Source: Virgibacillus sp. LDC-1 (GTDB taxonomy: Bacteria; Bacillota; Bacilli; Bacillales; Amphibacillaceae). From it: a DNA stretch of 64,000 bases. Below the pieces are notes generated by a model, which had not been told where the DNA came from, searched no databases, and saw nothing but the letters and a program-made list of their open reading frames with translations. The DNA lies in contig NZ_JARUVL010000011.1 of the NCBI RefSeq assembly GCF_030137545.1, forward strand, positions 1 to 64,000, read 5' to 3'. This document shows, piece by piece, positions 19,003 through 30,078 of this stretch (position 1 is the stretch's first letter; every line of letters starts with the position of its first letter). The translations under genes were made by a program, and so were the position numbers.

Positions 19003-19503
19003 ATGTCTAGCATTATGGAACAGAAAAAACAGCTTGTTGAAGAAATCGCTGATAAATTCCGTGCAAGTCAATCTACAGTATTGGTTGACTATCGTGGTCT
19101 TGATGTAGCTGAAGTGACTGAATTGCGTAAACAGCTTCGCGAAGCTGGTGTGGAATTCAAGGTTTACAAAAATACAATGACTCGTCGCGCTGCTGAAAGT
19201 GTGGAGTTAGGTGAGTTGAGTGAACTTCTAGTAGGTCCAACTGCGATTGCATTTAGTAATGAAGATGTAGTAGCACCTGCAAAGATCATCAATAACTTTG
19301 CTAAGGATCATGAAGCATTGGAGATCAAAGCGGGCGTTATCGAAGGCAAGATGGCAACACTTGATCAAATTAAAGAGCTTGCAGAACTACCAAACTACGA
19401 AGGTATGGTATCTATGCTACTCAGCGTGCTACAAGCACCAATTCGCAACTTTGCTTATGCAGCAAAGGCTATTGCGGAGCAGAAGGAAGAACAAGGCGCT
19501 TAA
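19003..19503 (+). CDS. rplJ: 50S ribosomal protein L10
   Basis: L10 anchors the L12 dimers on the ribosome. The 166-residue protein has the N-terminal rRNA-binding domain ([20 protein letters not shown] near residue 25, [11 protein letters not shown] near 52). The C-terminal helix [17 protein letters not shown] carries L12. The start is behind AGGAGGTGGAAC, after the L10 leader and its attenuator. Confidence 0.97.
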   Translation: MSSIMEQKKQLVEEIADKFRASQSTVLVDYRGLDVAEVTELRKQLREAGVEFKVYKNTMTRRAAESVELGELSELLVGPTAIAFSNEDVVAPAKIINNFAKDHEALEIKAGVIEGKMATLDQIKELAELPNYEGMVSMLLSVLQAPIRNFAYAAKAIAEQKEEQGA

Positions 19504-19560
19504 GCTGGCAACATGTCAGTTAGTCAGTTAATAAAACAATAAAAAATAGGAGGAACAATC

Positions 19561-19926
19561 ATGACAAAAGAACAAATTATTGATGCTATTAAAGAAATGT
19601 CTGTATTAGATTTAAACGATCTTGTTAAAGCAATTGAAGAAGAATTTGGAGTAACAGCAGCAGCTCCAGTAGCAGTAGCTGGAGGAGCAGTGGCGGGTGG
19701 CGCAGCTGAAGAGAAAACTGAATTTGATGTTGTGCTTGAAAACGCTGGCGCATCTAAAATCAAAGTTGTTAAAGCAGTTCGTGAAATCACTGGTCTTGGC
19801 TTGAAAGATGCAAAAGACCTTGTAGACAACGCTCCTAAAGCAGTAAAAGAAGACGTTTCTAAAGATGAAGCAGAAGAAGTTAAAGCGAAGCTTGAAGAAG
19901 CTGGAGCAACTGTAGAAGTTAAATAA
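19561..19926 (+). CDS. rplL: 50S ribosomal protein L7/L12
   Basis: The multicopy stalk protein recruits translation GTPases. The 121-residue product has the dimerisation helices (1-33), an Ala/Gly/Val-rich hinge (about 38-52), and a C-terminal factor-binding domain with [20 protein letters not shown]. It is acidic as expected. AGGAGGAAC precedes the ATG. Confidence 0.98.
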   Translation: MTKEQIIDAIKEMSVLDLNDLVKAIEEEFGVTAAAPVAVAGGAVAGGAAEEKTEFDVVLENAGASKIKVVKAVREITGLGLKDAKDLVDNAPKAVKEDVSKDEAEEVKAKLEEAGATVEVK

Positions 19927-19965
19927 TTTTGGTGTCAATCGATTCGATTGATTTCCATAGATTGG

Positions 19966-19993
19966 AGCTCGTCGTCATGCGACGGGCTCTATA
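19966..19993 (+). terminator. Hairpin after rplL
   Basis: GAGCTCGTCG and CGACGGGCTC pair around a short loop, followed by TATATTTA. It is probably the terminator of rplJL, though the T run is broken. Confidence 0.65.
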
Positions 19994-20053
19994 TTTACAC
20001 TCAACGAATTGTATATCTTCTAACATTGATTACAAAACAAAGTAGGTGCCCGA

Positions 20054-20656
20054 ATGGCTGAGCATTACTTTTCACAAAAACCCCAATCTACAAGTTCACC
20101 CAAGAAATGGACGTATCAATTACGCGAACGCAATTTTACTTTTACGAGTGATGTCGGTGTATTTTCCAAGCATGAAGTTGATTTTGGTTCTAGATTATTG
20201 ATTGAACAATTTCAAGAGCCATCTATTTCAGGAGATATTCTAGATGTCGGCTGTGGCTATGGGCCAATTGGAATTGCGCTAGCAGCTAGCTTTTCTGATC
20301 GGAAGGTTATTATGTCTGATGTAAATGAGCGGGCTTTGCAGCTTGCGCGGGAAAATGCGGAGCAGAATAACATTACGAATGTCGATTTCATCAAAAGTGA
20401 TCGCTTTTCAAACTTAAAAGAGATTCAACTTGCTGCAATCGTTACGAACCCGCCGATACGGGCAGGAAAAAAAGTAGTTCATGGTATTTTTGAAGAAAGC
20501 AAACCAGCCTTAATAAAGGGTGGGGAGCTATGGACAGTAATTCAAAAAAAGCAAGGCGCCCCATCAGCAAAGGATAAATTAGAAGAGCTCTTCGGTAATG
20601 TAGAAACTGTTGCTCGGGATAAAGGTTATTTTATTTTTCGAGCTGTTAATGATTGA
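20054..20656 (+). CDS. Class I SAM-dependent methyltransferase (YbxB, RsmC-like)
   Basis: The 200-residue protein has the SAM-binding motif ILDVGCGYGPIGIALA near residue 60, an acidic residue in VIMSDVNERAL, and the NPP motif VTNPPIRAGKKVVHGI near 135. These are typical of guanine-N2 rRNA methyltransferases of the RsmC/RlmG type; the target is unproven. Its place between rplL and rpoB is standard for Bacillus (ybxB). The second half of such proteins in E. coli is absent, as usual in Firmicutes. Confidence 0.9.
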   Translation: MAEHYFSQKPQSTSSPKKWTYQLRERNFTFTSDVGVFSKHEVDFGSRLLIEQFQEPSISGDILDVGCGYGPIGIALAASFSDRKVIMSDVNERALQLARENAEQNNITNVDFIKSDRFSNLKEIQLAAIVTNPPIRAGKKVVHGIFEESKPALIKGGELWTVIQKKQGAPSAKDKLEELFGNVETVARDKGYFIFRAVND

Positions 20657-20681
20657 CCTTGGTTTGTTGTTATGATAATAT
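20653..20681 (+). promoter_or_regulatory. Candidate promoter upstream of rpoB
   Basis: TTGACC overlaps the stop codon of the methyltransferase gene, and TAATAT lies 17 bases downstream within an A/T-rich GATAATATAAT stretch. It would give a 5' leader of about 510 bases for rpoBC. The -10 assignment is uncertain. Confidence 0.45.
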
Positions 20682-20838
20682 AATTAAATGCTAACATGGG
20701 ATTTCTTTTGTCAAGAAAAACTTTCAAGAGAAAATGCTATGTATAAATCATTGGCGTTGGGAAACAATGGTAAAATAGCCGAATTATGCACGGAGTGTTG
20801 TTGGAATAGTGTTGGAGGCAATAAAAAAATAGTCAATC

Positions 20839-20866
20839 AAGGTTTTTTTATAAAAACCTTTTTTCT
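20839..20866 (+). terminator. Terminator or attenuator in the rpoB leader
   Basis: AAGGTTTTT and AAAAACCTT pair and are followed by TTTTCT. It lies about 340 bases before rpoB and would end the upstream transcript or act as an attenuator. Confidence 0.65.
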
Positions 20867-21203
20867 ATTTGTGTCTATTGCTGATTATTGTTTTTCAGCA
20901 TCAGTGCGTGTGTATCTACATAGTAAAGTGGGTTATTTCTTTAAAAATGATACCCCATAATGATGTGGATGGCAAGTGCATTCTTAGAAATGTATGTTCT
21001 ATACGGTTCATTCTGTATCGGAATGCGCGTATGCGAGCTTAGGAGAATGCTATCATTCACCCGGTTGTTAATGATGGATAAGTATCTTTCGTATGTCCAG
21101 GAGGAGATAATTTGCTTTGTTAAGTAAAGTTAGATCCTTCTAAAAAATATATTCATTTTGTTTGTTCGCAAACAAAAAATGCATGAGTTGAGAGGTGAAG
21201 CAG
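20867..21203 (+). other. Rest of the long rpoB leader, with a UUCG hairpin
   Basis: No convincing gene is present. GCATTC and GAATGC form a loose inverted repeat near 20970-21028. TTTTGTTTG-TTCG-CAAACAAAA (21156-21177) is a perfect 9-bp hairpin capped by a TTCG tetraloop, ending 26 bases before the rpoB start. The short frames here have no homology I recognise. Confidence 0.6.
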
Positions 21204-24200
21204 TTGACAGGTCAACTAGTTCAATATGGACGCCACCGTAAGCGTAGAAGCTATGCGCGTATCAGTGAAGTATTGGAATTACCTAATTTAATCGAAATTC
21301 AAACCGCTTCCTATCATTGGTTTTTGGAAGAAGGTTTGAGAGAAATGTTTCAAGACATTTCTCCAATCGAGGATTTTGCAGGAAATTTATCGCTAGAGTT
21401 TGTTGATTATAGTCTTGGCGAACCAAAATATCCTGTAGATGAATCAAAAGATCGAGATGTCACCTATAATGCTCCACTTCGAGTAAAGGTTCGTTTGATT
21501 AATAACGAAACAGGTGAAGTAAAAGAGCAGGAAGTATTTATGGGAGATTTTCCACTGATGACCGATACGGGAACCTTTATTATTAATGGTGCAGAGCGTG
21601 TCATCGTATCACAACTCGTACGCTCCCCGAGCGTGTATTACAATGAAAAGTTCGATAAAAATGGGAAACGAGGGATTGCGGCAACCGTTATTCCTAACCG
21701 AGGTGCATGGTTGGAATTTGAAACGGACGCAAAAGACGTCGCATACGTGCGCATTGATCGTACGCGAAAGCTTCCAATTACCGTTTTGTTACGAGCGCTT
21801 GGATTCGGATCAGACCAAGAAATCATTGATTTACTTGGTGAAAACGAATACCTAATGAATACGTTAGAAAAGGATAATACGGAAACAACCGAAAAAGCGT
21901 TACTTGAAATCTATGAACGCTTACGACCTGGTGAGCCGCCAACCGTAGATAATGCGAAGAGCCTACTTGTGTCACGGTTTTTCGATCCAAAACGCTATGA
22001 CCTTGCACATGTCGGGCGTTATAAAATGAATAAAAAGTTACACTTAAAAAATAGATTATTTAACCAAGTGTTAGCAGAACCTGTAGTTGATCCAGAAACA
22101 GGGGAAGTGCTTGCGCAAAAAGGCGAAAAGCTAGAAAGAAAGCTTTTAAATAAGCTTATTCCTTATTTAGAAAAAACAGAAGACACACTAGGGGAATACA
22201 CTTTCCAACCAGAGGATGGTGTGCTAGAAGATCCTATTCAATTACAGTCGATTAAAATTGTCGACCCTACTGATCCGAGTGGTGAGAAAGAGCTGACAGT
22301 AATAGGTAATGGTAATGTTGATTCAAGTGTGAAGAACATTACACCAGCAGATATTTTAGCTTCGATCAGCTATTTCTTTAACCTACTTCATCATGTAGGC
22401 GACACGGATGATATTGATCATCTAGGTAATCGTCGTTTGCGTTCAGTTGGGGAATTGCTACAGAACCAATTTAGAATTGGACTTTCTCGTATGGAGCGTG
22501 TTGTTCGTGAGCGGATGTCCATTCAGGATACATCTAGCATAACGCCACAACACTTGATAAACATACGACCTGTTATTGCGTCTATCAAAGAGTTCTTTGG
22601 AAGCTCTCAGTTATCGCAGTTTATGGATCAGACGAATCCATTAGCGGAGCTTACACATAAGCGTCGTTTATCAGCGCTTGGACCAGGTGGACTAACGCGT
22701 GAGCGTGCAGGTTTTGAAGTGCGTGACGTACACTACTCCCACTATGGTCGTATGTGTCCGATTGAAACGCCAGAGGGACCAAACATTGGTTTGATCAACT
22801 CCTTGTCTAGTTATGCGAAAGTAAATAAATTTGGGTTTATTGAAACACCGTATCGTCGTGTTGATCCAGATACCGGGAAAGTAACCTCCCAAATTGATTA
22901 TCTTACTGCAGATGAAGAGGATAATTTTGTTGTAGCGCAAGCGAATGCTCGACTTGGTGAAGATGGGACGTTTATTGATGATGAAGTCATTGCCCGTTTC
23001 CGTGGTGAAAACACCATCGTTCCACGAGAGCAGCTTGATTATATGGACGTTTCGCCGAAACAAGTTGTATCAGCTGCGACTGCATGTATTCCGTTCCTGG
23101 AAAACGATGACTCTAACCGTGCGTTAATGGGAGCAAACATGCAACGACAAGCAGTTCCTTTACTGAAGCCAGAAGCACCAATTGTTGGGACAGGGATGGA
23201 ATATGTATCTGGAAAAGATTCTGGAGCAGCGATTATTTGTCGCAATGAAGGTATTGTTGAAAGTGTCGAGGCAAAAGAAATTGTCGTTCGTCGCATTTCG
23301 ACAGTTGATGGTAAGGAAGTAAAAGGAGATACAGATCGATATCGTTTACAAAAGTATGTTCGTTCCAACCAAGGAACTTGTTATAACCAGCGTCCGATTG
23401 TCCAAGAAGGAGATCGTGTTGTAAAAGGTGAAATTCTCGCTGATGGTCCTTCAATGGAAGATGGAGAGCTTGCACTTGGACGTAATGTTCTTGTGGGCTT
23501 CATGACGTGGGAAGGTTACAACTATGAGGATGCTATTATCATGAGTGAGCGCCTCGTTAAAGATGATGTATATACGTCTGTTCATATTGAAGAGTATGAG
23601 TCTGAGGCTAGAGATACAAAGCTAGGACCAGAAGAAATCACACGTGATATTCCAAACGTAGGTGAAGATGCGCTTAAAAACCTAAACGAAAGTGGTATTA
23701 TACGCGTTGGAGCAGAAGTAAAAGATGGTGATATTCTTGTAGGGAAGGTTACTCCAAAAGGTGTTACCGAACTATCTGCCGAAGAACGATTACTTCACGC
23801 AATCTTTGGTGAAAAAGCGCGTGAGGTTCGAGATACATCACTTCGTGTACCGCATGGAGCAGGTGGAATTGTACTTGACGTTAAGATTTTTAACCGTGAA
23901 GATGGCGATGAATTGCCACCAGGTGTAAATGAACTGGTACGTGTCTATATCGTTCAGAAGCGTAAAATTCACGAAGGCGATAAAATGGCTGGACGTCACG
24001 GAAATAAAGGGGTTATCTCTAAGATTCTTCCGGAAGAAGATATGCCATACCTTCCAGATGGTACGCCGATTGATATTATGCTTAACCCATTAGGTGTTCC
24101 TTCTCGTATGAATATTGGACAGGTGTTTGAGCTTCATTTAGGGATGGCTGCAAGGCAGTTAGGACTACATGTTGCTTCGCCGGTATTTGATGGAGCAACC

Positions 24201-24740
24201 GAACAAGATGTTTGGGATACATTAGAAGAAGCTGGTATGCCTCGGGATGCCAAAACAGTATTGTACGATGGAAGAACGGGAGAAGCCTTTGACAACCGTG
24301 TATCTGTCGGTATCATGTATATGATTAAATTGGCACACATGGTTGATGACAAGTTACATGCTCGTTCAACTGGACCATATTCACTTGTTACACAACAACC
24401 ATTAGGTGGTAAAGCACAATTTGGTGGTCAGCGCTTTGGTGAAATGGAAGTGTGGGCACTTGAAGCATATGGTGCAGCATACACCCTTCAAGAAATCCTG
24501 ACTGTGAAATCAGATGATGTTGTTGGTCGTGTGAAAACATACGAGTCCATCGTTAAAGGCGAGAACGTACCTGAGCCTGGTGTTCCAGAGTCATTTAAGG
24601 TTCTTATCAAGGAATTACAAAGTCTTGGTATGGATGTTAAAATTCTAGCTGGTGATGAGACAGAAATAGAGATGCGTGAGCTTGAGGAAGAAGAAACACA
24701 AGCAGCAAGCAAGCTAAATCTGGAAGTAGAAGAAAACTAG
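21204..24740 (+). CDS. rpoB: DNA-directed RNA polymerase subunit beta
   Basis: The beta subunit forms half of the polymerase active-site cleft and binds rifampicin. The TTG at 21204 gives [19 protein letters not shown], as in B. subtilis, behind GAGAGGTGAAG; length is 1178. The rifampicin region reads [18 protein letters not shown] then [20 protein letters not shown], all wild-type at the classical resistance positions. [22 protein letters not shown] and [19 protein letters not shown] are further conserved blocks. rpoC follows after 146 bases containing a palindrome. Confidence 0.98.
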   Translation: MTGQLVQYGRHRKRRSYARISEVLELPNLIEIQTASYHWFLEEGLREMFQDISPIEDFAGNLSLEFVDYSLGEPKYPVDESKDRDVTYNAPLRVKVRLINNETGEVKEQEVFMGDFPLMTDTGTFIINGAERVIVSQLVRSPSVYYNEKFDKNGKRGIAATVIPNRGAWLEFETDAKDVAYVRIDRTRKLPITVLLRALGFGSDQEIIDLLGENEYLMNTLEKDNTETTEKALLEIYERLRPGEPPTVDNAKSLLVSRFFDPKRYDLAHVGRYKMNKKLHLKNRLFNQVLAEPVVDPETGEVLAQKGEKLERKLLNKLIPYLEKTEDTLGEYTFQPEDGVLEDPIQLQSIKIVDPTDPSGEKELTVIGNGNVDSSVKNITPADILASISYFFNLLHHVGDTDDIDHLGNRRLRSVGELLQNQFRIGLSRMERVVRERMSIQDTSSITPQHLINIRPVIASIKEFFGSSQLSQFMDQTNPLAELTHKRRLSALGPGGLTRERAGFEVRDVHYSHYGRMCPIETPEGPNIGLINSLSSYAKVNKFGFIETPYRRVDPDTGKVTSQIDYLTADEEDNFVVAQANARLGEDGTFIDDEVIARFRGENTIVPREQLDYMDVSPKQVVSAATACIPFLENDDSNRALMGANMQRQAVPLLKPEAPIVGTGMEYVSGKDSGAAIICRNEGIVESVEAKEIVVRRISTVDGKEVKGDTDRYRLQKYVRSNQGTCYNQRPIVQEGDRVVKGEILADGPSMEDGELALGRNVLVGFMTWEGYNYEDAIIMSERLVKDDVYTSVHIEEYESEARDTKLGPEEITRDIPNVGEDALKNLNESGIIRVGAEVKDGDILVGKVTPKGVTELSAEERLLHAIFGEKAREVRDTSLRVPHGAGGIVLDVKIFNREDGDELPPGVNELVRVYIVQKRKIHEGDKMAGRHGNKGVISKILPEEDMPYLPDGTPIDIMLNPLGVPSRMNIGQVFELHLGMAARQLGLHVASPVFDGATEQDVWDTLEEAGMPRDAKTVLYDGRTGEAFDNRVSVGIMYMIKLAHMVDDKLHARSTGPYSLVTQQPLGGKAQFGGQRFGEMEVWALEAYGAAYTLQEILTVKSDDVVGRVKTYESIVKGENVPEPGVPESFKVLIKELQSLGMDVKILAGDETEIEMRELEEEETQAASKLNLEVEEN

Positions 24741-24778
24741 GGTTTAAGCAGGTATTGTAAAAGAACTCAAAACTAAAC

Positions 24779-24842
24779 GATAGCATTGCATGAAATCGGT
24801 ATGCATACCGATTTCATGCCATCTCGTTTTTAGATAGCATTG
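24779..24842. repeat. 32-bp perfect palindrome flanked by 10-bp direct repeats between rpoB and rpoC
   Basis: GCATGAAATCGGTATG (24788-24803) is followed at once by its exact reverse complement (to 24819). Outside it AAACGA (24775-24780) pairs with TCGTTT (24824-24829). GATAGCATTG occurs both at 24779-24788 and at 24833-24842. The layout resembles a tiny inserted palindromic element with a target duplication, or an RNA processing hairpin between rpoB and rpoC. Confidence 0.75.
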
Positions 24843-24886
24843 GATACTTTTTAGCAAAATCGTACATTAAAAGGGAGGTAGGCCCC

Positions 24887-27800
24887 TTGCTAGATGTAAA
24901 TAATTTTGAGTATATGAAAATCGGCTTGGCTTCACCGGAAAAGATACGCTCGTGGTCTTACGGAGAAGTAAAGAAACCAGAAACGATTAACTATCGTACG
25001 TTAAAACCTGAAAAAGACGGCTTGTTCTGTGAGCGTATTTTTGGACCACAAAAAGACTGGGAATGTCATTGTGGAAAGTATAAGCGTGTACGCTATAAGG
25101 GCGTCGTTTGTGACCGTTGTGGTGTTGAAGTAACGAAGGCAAAAGTTCGTCGTGAACGGATGGGTCATATTGAGCTTGCTGCACCAGTTTCCCACATATG
25201 GTACTTCAAAGGGATTCCAAGTAGAATGGGGCTTGTTTTAGACATGTCTCCAAGAGCATTGGAAGAAGTTATTTACTTTGCTGCTTATATCGTTACAGAG
25301 CCAGGCAACACTCCTTTGGAGAAAAAGCAACTACTTTCCGAAAAAGAGTATCGCACGTATTATGAAAAATACGGTAGTTCTTTTAAAGCGCAAATGGGTG
25401 CAGAAGCGATTCGGAAATTATTGCAAGATATTAATCTTGAAAAAGAAGTAGATGCACTTAAGGAAGAATTAAAAACGGCTCAAGGGCAGCGGAGAACAAG
25501 AGCTATCAAGCGCTTAGAAGTAATGGAAGCATTCCGTCATTCTGGAAACGATCCATCATGGATGGTATTAGACGTACTTCCTGTTATTCCACCGGAAATC
25601 CGACCAATGGTACAGCTTGATGGTGGACGCTTTGCGACATCTGATTTGAATGATCTTTATCGCCGAGTGATTAACCGTAACAATCGTCTAAAGCGACTAT
25701 TAGATCTTGGTGCGCCGAGTATTATTGTTCAAAATGAAAAGCGCATGCTTCAAGAAGCTGTCGATGCATTAATCGATAATGGCCGTAGAGGTCGTCCTGT
25801 GACAGGACCAGGAAACAGACCATTGAAATCCTTGTCACATATGTTAAAAGGAAAACAAGGTCGTTTCCGCCAAAACTTACTCGGTAAACGTGTTGATTAT
25901 TCAGGACGTTCTGTTATCGTAGTTGGTCCAAATCTTCAAATGTATCAGTGTGGACTACCGAAAGAAATGGCATTAGAGCTCTTTAAACCATTTGTGATGA
26001 AAGAACTTGTTGCAAATGGAATTGCACATAACATTAAATCAGCAAAACGTAAGATTGAGCGCATGCATCCAGATGTATGGGATGTTCTTGAAGAAGTAAT
26101 TAAAGAACATCCGGTGTTACTAAACAGGGCACCAACTTTGCATAGATTAGGAATCCAGGCTTTTGAACCTACTTTAGTTGAAGGCCGCGCGATCCGCTTA
26201 CATCCACTCGTTTGTACAGCGTATAACGCTGACTTTGATGGGGACCAAATGGCGGTTCACGTTCCATTATCTGCGGAAGCACAAGCAGAAGCTAGAATCT
26301 TAATGCTAGCAGCCCAAAACATTCTTAACCCGAAAGATGGTAAGCCGGTTGTTACGCCATCACAGGATATGGTATTAGGTAACTATTACCTCACACTAGA
26401 GCGCGAAGGTGCGATTGGTGAAGGTAGCATATTTAAGGATGTCAATGAGGCAATCATTGCATATCAGAATGGATATGTTCATTTGCACACACGTGTTGCT
26501 GTAAAAGCATCCAGTGTGAATAACAAAACATTTAATGAAGAACAGCAAGGACAATTGCTCCTTACCACCGTAGGGAAATTAATCTTCAATGAAATTTTGC
26601 CAGATTCATTCCCATATATTAACGAACCAACAAAGTTAAACCTTGAAGTTCGTACACCTGAAAAATATTTTGTGGAAAAAGGTACAAATATCAAAGAAGA
26701 AATTAAAGCGCGTGAAATTGTGAAGCCATTTAAAAAAGGTTTCCTAGGAGACATCATTGCAGAAGTGTTCAAACGCTTTAAAATCAGTGAGACTTCTAAA
26801 ATGCTTGACCGAATGAAAAACCTCGGTTTTAGATATTCTACAAAGGCAGGTATGACTGTTGGGGTATCTGATATCGTTGTATTAGCTGAAAAAGATGAAA
26901 TTCTTATTGAGGCACAAGAGAAAGTAGATAGAGTACTAAAGCAATTCCGTCGTGGATTAATCACAGAGGAAGAGCGTTATGATCGTGTTATTGCCATTTG
27001 GTCACAGGCGAAGGATACAATCCAAGATAAGCTAATGGACTCCCTGGATAACCGAAATCCAATCTTTATGATGAGTGATTCTGGAGCAAGGGGTAACGCA
27101 TCCAACTTTACACAGTTAGCTGGAATGCGTGGTCTAATGGCCAACCCGGCTGGACGTATCATTGAATTACCGATCAAATCAAGCTTCCGTGAAGGTTTAA
27201 CCGTTCTAGAATACTTTATTTCTACACACGGAGCGCGTAAAGGATTAGCCGATACAGCATTGAAGACAGCTGACTCTGGTTACCTAACACGTCGTCTCGT
27301 TGATGTGGCGCAAGATGTAATCGTTCGTGAAACGGATTGTGGAACAGATCGTGGTTTGGCTGTTGCTGCACTAACTGACGGCTCTGAAATGATTGAGCCA
27401 TTAATCGATCGATTAATTGGTAGAACAGCATTTGAAACAGTGAAACATCCAGAGTCAGGCGAAGTGATTGTGGATCGTAACGAAATGATTACAGAAGATC
27501 AAGCAAAACAAATCGTAGAAGCTGGTATTGAAGAAGTTACCATACGCACAGTGTTCACATGTAACACGAAGCACGGTGTATGTAAGAAATGTTATGGACG
27601 TAACCTCGCTACAGGTGATCAGGTAGAAGTTGGAGAAGCAGTCGGAATCATTGCTGCTCAATCTATCGGAGAACCTGGTACACAGTTAACAATGCGTACC
27701 TTCCACACAGGTGGGGTAGCTGGAGACGATATTACCCAAGGTTTACCTCGTATCCAAGAGCTATTCGAAGCTCGTAATCCGAAAGGGCAGGCTGTAATTA

Positions 27801-28492
27801 GTGAACTTTATGGTACTGTACACGAGATTCAAGAAGCGAAGGATAAACAAGAGATTATCGTTCAAGGAGAAGTTGAACAACGTGCATACGCTGTTCCTTA
27901 CAATGCTCGCTTGAAGGTTTCCGTAGGTGATGAAGTAATTGCTGGTCAAGAGCTAACGGAAGGATCTGTTGATCCAAAAGAATTAATCCGTGTGCAAGGC
28001 GTAGAAGGTGTTCAAGATTATCTATTACGCGAAGTACAACGTGTTTACCGTATGCAAGGGGTTGAAATTGGTGATAAGCACGTAGAAGTAATGGTGCGCC
28101 AAATGCTTCGTAAGATTCGGGTCGTTGATTCAGGAGAAACAGACGTACTCCCAGGATCATTACTTGAAATTCATCAATTCCGTGAAGCGAACCGAAAAGT
28201 TCTTCAAGAAGGAAAACAACCTGCAGTCGGTAAACCAGTATTACTTGGAATCACGAAAGCATCACTTGAGACAGATTCCTTCTTATCAGCAGCATCCTTC
28301 CAGGAGACTACACGTGTCCTTACAGATGCAGCGATTAAAGGTAAGCGTGATGAATTACTCGGATTAAAAGAGAACGTAATTATTGGTAAGCTTGTGCCAG
28401 CTGGAACTGGGATGCAACGCTATCGTAAAATTCAAGCCCCTACATTTGAGACAGAAGAAGCAGTTGAAGAGGCTGAAGAAACGATACAATAA
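24887..28492 (+). CDS. rpoC: DNA-directed RNA polymerase subunit beta'
   Basis: The beta' subunit holds the catalytic magnesium: [12 protein letters not shown] near residue 447. The N-terminal zinc site is [20 protein letters not shown] (about 60-78), and the second zinc site includes [11 protein letters not shown] near 890. The trigger-loop region precedes [20 protein letters not shown]. Length is 1201, normal for Bacillaceae. TTG start ([12 protein letters not shown]) follows GGGAGGTAGG. Confidence 0.98.
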   Translation: MLDVNNFEYMKIGLASPEKIRSWSYGEVKKPETINYRTLKPEKDGLFCERIFGPQKDWECHCGKYKRVRYKGVVCDRCGVEVTKAKVRRERMGHIELAAPVSHIWYFKGIPSRMGLVLDMSPRALEEVIYFAAYIVTEPGNTPLEKKQLLSEKEYRTYYEKYGSSFKAQMGAEAIRKLLQDINLEKEVDALKEELKTAQGQRRTRAIKRLEVMEAFRHSGNDPSWMVLDVLPVIPPEIRPMVQLDGGRFATSDLNDLYRRVINRNNRLKRLLDLGAPSIIVQNEKRMLQEAVDALIDNGRRGRPVTGPGNRPLKSLSHMLKGKQGRFRQNLLGKRVDYSGRSVIVVGPNLQMYQCGLPKEMALELFKPFVMKELVANGIAHNIKSAKRKIERMHPDVWDVLEEVIKEHPVLLNRAPTLHRLGIQAFEPTLVEGRAIRLHPLVCTAYNADFDGDQMAVHVPLSAEAQAEARILMLAAQNILNPKDGKPVVTPSQDMVLGNYYLTLEREGAIGEGSIFKDVNEAIIAYQNGYVHLHTRVAVKASSVNNKTFNEEQQGQLLLTTVGKLIFNEILPDSFPYINEPTKLNLEVRTPEKYFVEKGTNIKEEIKAREIVKPFKKGFLGDIIAEVFKRFKISETSKMLDRMKNLGFRYSTKAGMTVGVSDIVVLAEKDEILIEAQEKVDRVLKQFRRGLITEEERYDRVIAIWSQAKDTIQDKLMDSLDNRNPIFMMSDSGARGNASNFTQLAGMRGLMANPAGRIIELPIKSSFREGLTVLEYFISTHGARKGLADTALKTADSGYLTRRLVDVAQDVIVRETDCGTDRGLAVAALTDGSEMIEPLIDRLIGRTAFETVKHPESGEVIVDRNEMITEDQAKQIVEAGIEEVTIRTVFTCNTKHGVCKKCYGRNLATGDQVEVGEAVGIIAAQSIGEPGTQLTMRTFHTGGVAGDDITQGLPRIQELFEARNPKGQAVISELYGTVHEIQEAKDKQEIIVQGEVEQRAYAVPYNARLKVSVGDEVIAGQELTEGSVDPKELIRVQGVEGVQDYLLREVQRVYRMQGVEIGDKHVEVMVRQMLRKIRVVDSGETDVLPGSLLEIHQFREANRKVLQEGKQPAVGKPVLLGITKASLETDSFLSAASFQETTRVLTDAAIKGKRDELLGLKENVIIGKLVPAGTGMQRYRKIQAPTFETEEAVEEAEETIQ

Positions 28493-28519
28493 TTATTGTT
28501 TTACATGCTTGAAATAAAA

Positions 28520-28583
28520 TAGGTATGGTGCGTGTAGGAAAAATGTTTTTAGAATGATAAAAAACACCTACACGCACATCCTA
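28520..28583 (+). other. Long hairpin after rpoC
   Basis: GTGCGTGTAGG (28528-28538) pairs exactly with CCTACACGCAC (28567-28577). Inside, TGTTTTT pairs with AAAAACA; outside, the arms extend imperfectly (TAGGTATG with ATCCTA). No T run follows, so it is either a weak terminator of rpoBC or an RNA-stability or processing element. Confidence 0.65.
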
Positions 28584-28633
28584 TCTATTACAAAAAAAAG
28601 ACGGAAGTAACAACAAAAAAGTTAAAATTTTAA

Positions 28634-28662
28634 TTGACATTAAAAAACGAGAATGATACTAT
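28634..28662 (+). promoter_or_regulatory. SigA-type promoter of the str operon
   Basis: TTGACA and TACTAT are 17 bases apart, 48 bases before the L7Ae-like gene. This is one of the best SigA matches in the window, and separates rpoBC from the S12-S7-EF-G transcription unit. Confidence 0.8.
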
Positions 28663-28709
28663 ATTCAAGGTGCTTCCGTTTTATTATTGTTACTTTGGAG
28701 GATGCGTAG

Positions 28710-28961
28710 ATGTCTTATGAAAAAGTGACACAGGTTAAATCCCGTGCCATTATTGGTCTAAAACAGACATTGAAAGCTATGAAAAATGGCGAAGTAGATG
28801 AAGTTTACGTCGCAAATGATGCAGCACAACACATTACGAAAAAAGTGGTGGATTTAGCAAACACACTCGATATCCCATGCTATCATGTTGATTCAATGAA
28901 AGATCTAGGTGTTGCGTGTGGAATAGATGTTGGTGCGTCAACGGTAGCAATAAAGCGATAA
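28710..28961 (+). CDS. rplGB: L7Ae-family K-turn-binding protein (YbxF)
   Basis: The 83-residue protein is a small L7Ae/L30e-type RNA-binding protein that recognises kink-turns. The family core is visible as LKAMKNGEVDEVYVANDA and KKVVDLANTLDIPCYHVDSM, ending GIDVGASTVAIKR. It is known as YbxF in B. subtilis and lies between rpoC and rpsL as here. Its role on the ribosome is not settled. Confidence 0.93.
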   Translation: MSYEKVTQVKSRAIIGLKQTLKAMKNGEVDEVYVANDAAQHITKKVVDLANTLDIPCYHVDSMKDLGVACGIDVGASTVAIKR

Positions 28962-29111
28962 GAGTTTTGGTGGAACGATGTTTCACGAAGGCTTTGTTTT
29001 TTACTTTAAGATGAACCACCTGGATGTGTGGGATTACAATAATCCTTGCCGTTCGTGGTTTTCTAATTCTTTTTTTGAGATATTTGCAAACTAGAAGGGA
29101 GGAAAACAAGA

Positions 29112-29531
29112 ATGCCTACTATTAATCAACTCGTCCGTAAAGGTCGTGTAAGTAAGCCGAAAAAATCAGACTCTCCAGCGCTTAACAGAGGGTATAACAG
29201 CTTCAAAAAGAAAATGACAAATGTTAATTCACCACAAAAACGTGGCGTATGTACACGTGTTGGTACATTAACTCCGAAGAAGCCAAACTCTGCTCTTCGT
29301 AAATATGCGCGTGTTCGTTTGTCGAACAACATGGAAGTAACAGCATACATTCCTGGAATTGGTCACAATTTACAAGAACACAGTGTTGTATTGCTTCGTG
29401 GTGGTCGTGTAAAAGACTTACCAGGGGTTCGTTACCACATTGTACGTGGTGCATTGGACACAGCAGGTGTTGAAGGACGTGCACAAGGACGTTCTAAATA
29501 CGGTACAAAAAAGCCAAAAGAAAAGAAATAA
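29112..29531 (+). CDS. rpsL: 30S ribosomal protein S12
   Basis: S12 controls decoding accuracy. The 139-residue protein has the conserved [15 protein letters not shown] near residue 53 with the streptomycin-sensitive Lys, and [17 protein letters not shown] near 96; both segments look wild-type. GGGAGGAAAACAAG precedes the ATG. It is followed by rpsG, fusA and tuf, the classical str operon. Confidence 0.98.
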   Translation: MPTINQLVRKGRVSKPKKSDSPALNRGYNSFKKKMTNVNSPQKRGVCTRVGTLTPKKPNSALRKYARVRLSNNMEVTAYIPGIGHNLQEHSVVLLRGGRVKDLPGVRYHIVRGALDTAGVEGRAQGRSKYGTKKPKEKK

Positions 29532-29569
29532 TGTAGTAACAACTCAGAAATAGGAAAGGAGGGGGACAT

Positions 29570-30040
29570 ATGCCACGTAAAGGACCAGTACCTAAACGCG
29601 ATGTCTTACCGGATCCACTTTATAATTCAAAATTAGTAACTCGTTTAATCAACCAAATCATGGTGGACGGAAAACGAGGAAAAGCAGAGAAGATTTTATA
29701 CAATGCTTTTGAACTTGTTGGAGAAAGAAGCGGCCAAAATCCAATGGACGTTTTCGAACAAGCAATGAAAAATGTAATGCCTGTACTTGAGGTTAGAGCA
29801 CGCCGTGTTGGAGGATCGAACTATCAAGTACCAATGGAAGTTCGCCCTGACCGTCGTCAAACTTTAGGTTTACGCTACCTCGTTAACTATGCACGTCTTC
29901 GTGGAGAAAAAACGATGGAAGAGCGTTTGGCAAATGAAATTCTTGATGCATCTAATAACACTGGAGCATCTGTTAAGAAACGTGAAGAAATGCATAAAAT
30001 GGCAGAAGCGAACAAAGCATTCGCTCACTATCGCTGGTAA
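29570..30040 (+). CDS. rpsG: 30S ribosomal protein S7
   Basis: S7 nucleates assembly of the 30S head. The 156-residue protein starts [20 protein letters not shown]. It includes [20 protein letters not shown] near 76 and ends [13 protein letters not shown], as in Bacillus. AAAGGAGGGGG precedes the ATG. It is 38 bases before fusA. Confidence 0.98.
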   Translation: MPRKGPVPKRDVLPDPLYNSKLVTRLINQIMVDGKRGKAEKILYNAFELVGERSGQNPMDVFEQAMKNVMPVLEVRARRVGGSNYQVPMEVRPDRRQTLGLRYLVNYARLRGEKTMEERLANEILDASNNTGASVKKREEMHKMAEANKAFAHYRW

Positions 30041-30078
30041 AACAAACCAAATAAGGTTTATAGGAAGGAGAAGAATAC

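Noticed and set aside
20688-20960. 90-codon frame in the rpoB leader
   Set aside because: It crosses the T-tailed hairpin, has no ribosome-binding site and its product resembles no family.
22500-22850. Possible rifampicin resistance change in rpoB
   Set aside because: The resistance region reads as the wild-type Firmicute sequence; the Phe after RERAG in place of Met is outside the classical resistance positions.
26479-26964. 161-codon minus-strand frame within rpoC
   Set aside because: It lies fully antisense to conserved rpoC sequence and has no start context or homology.
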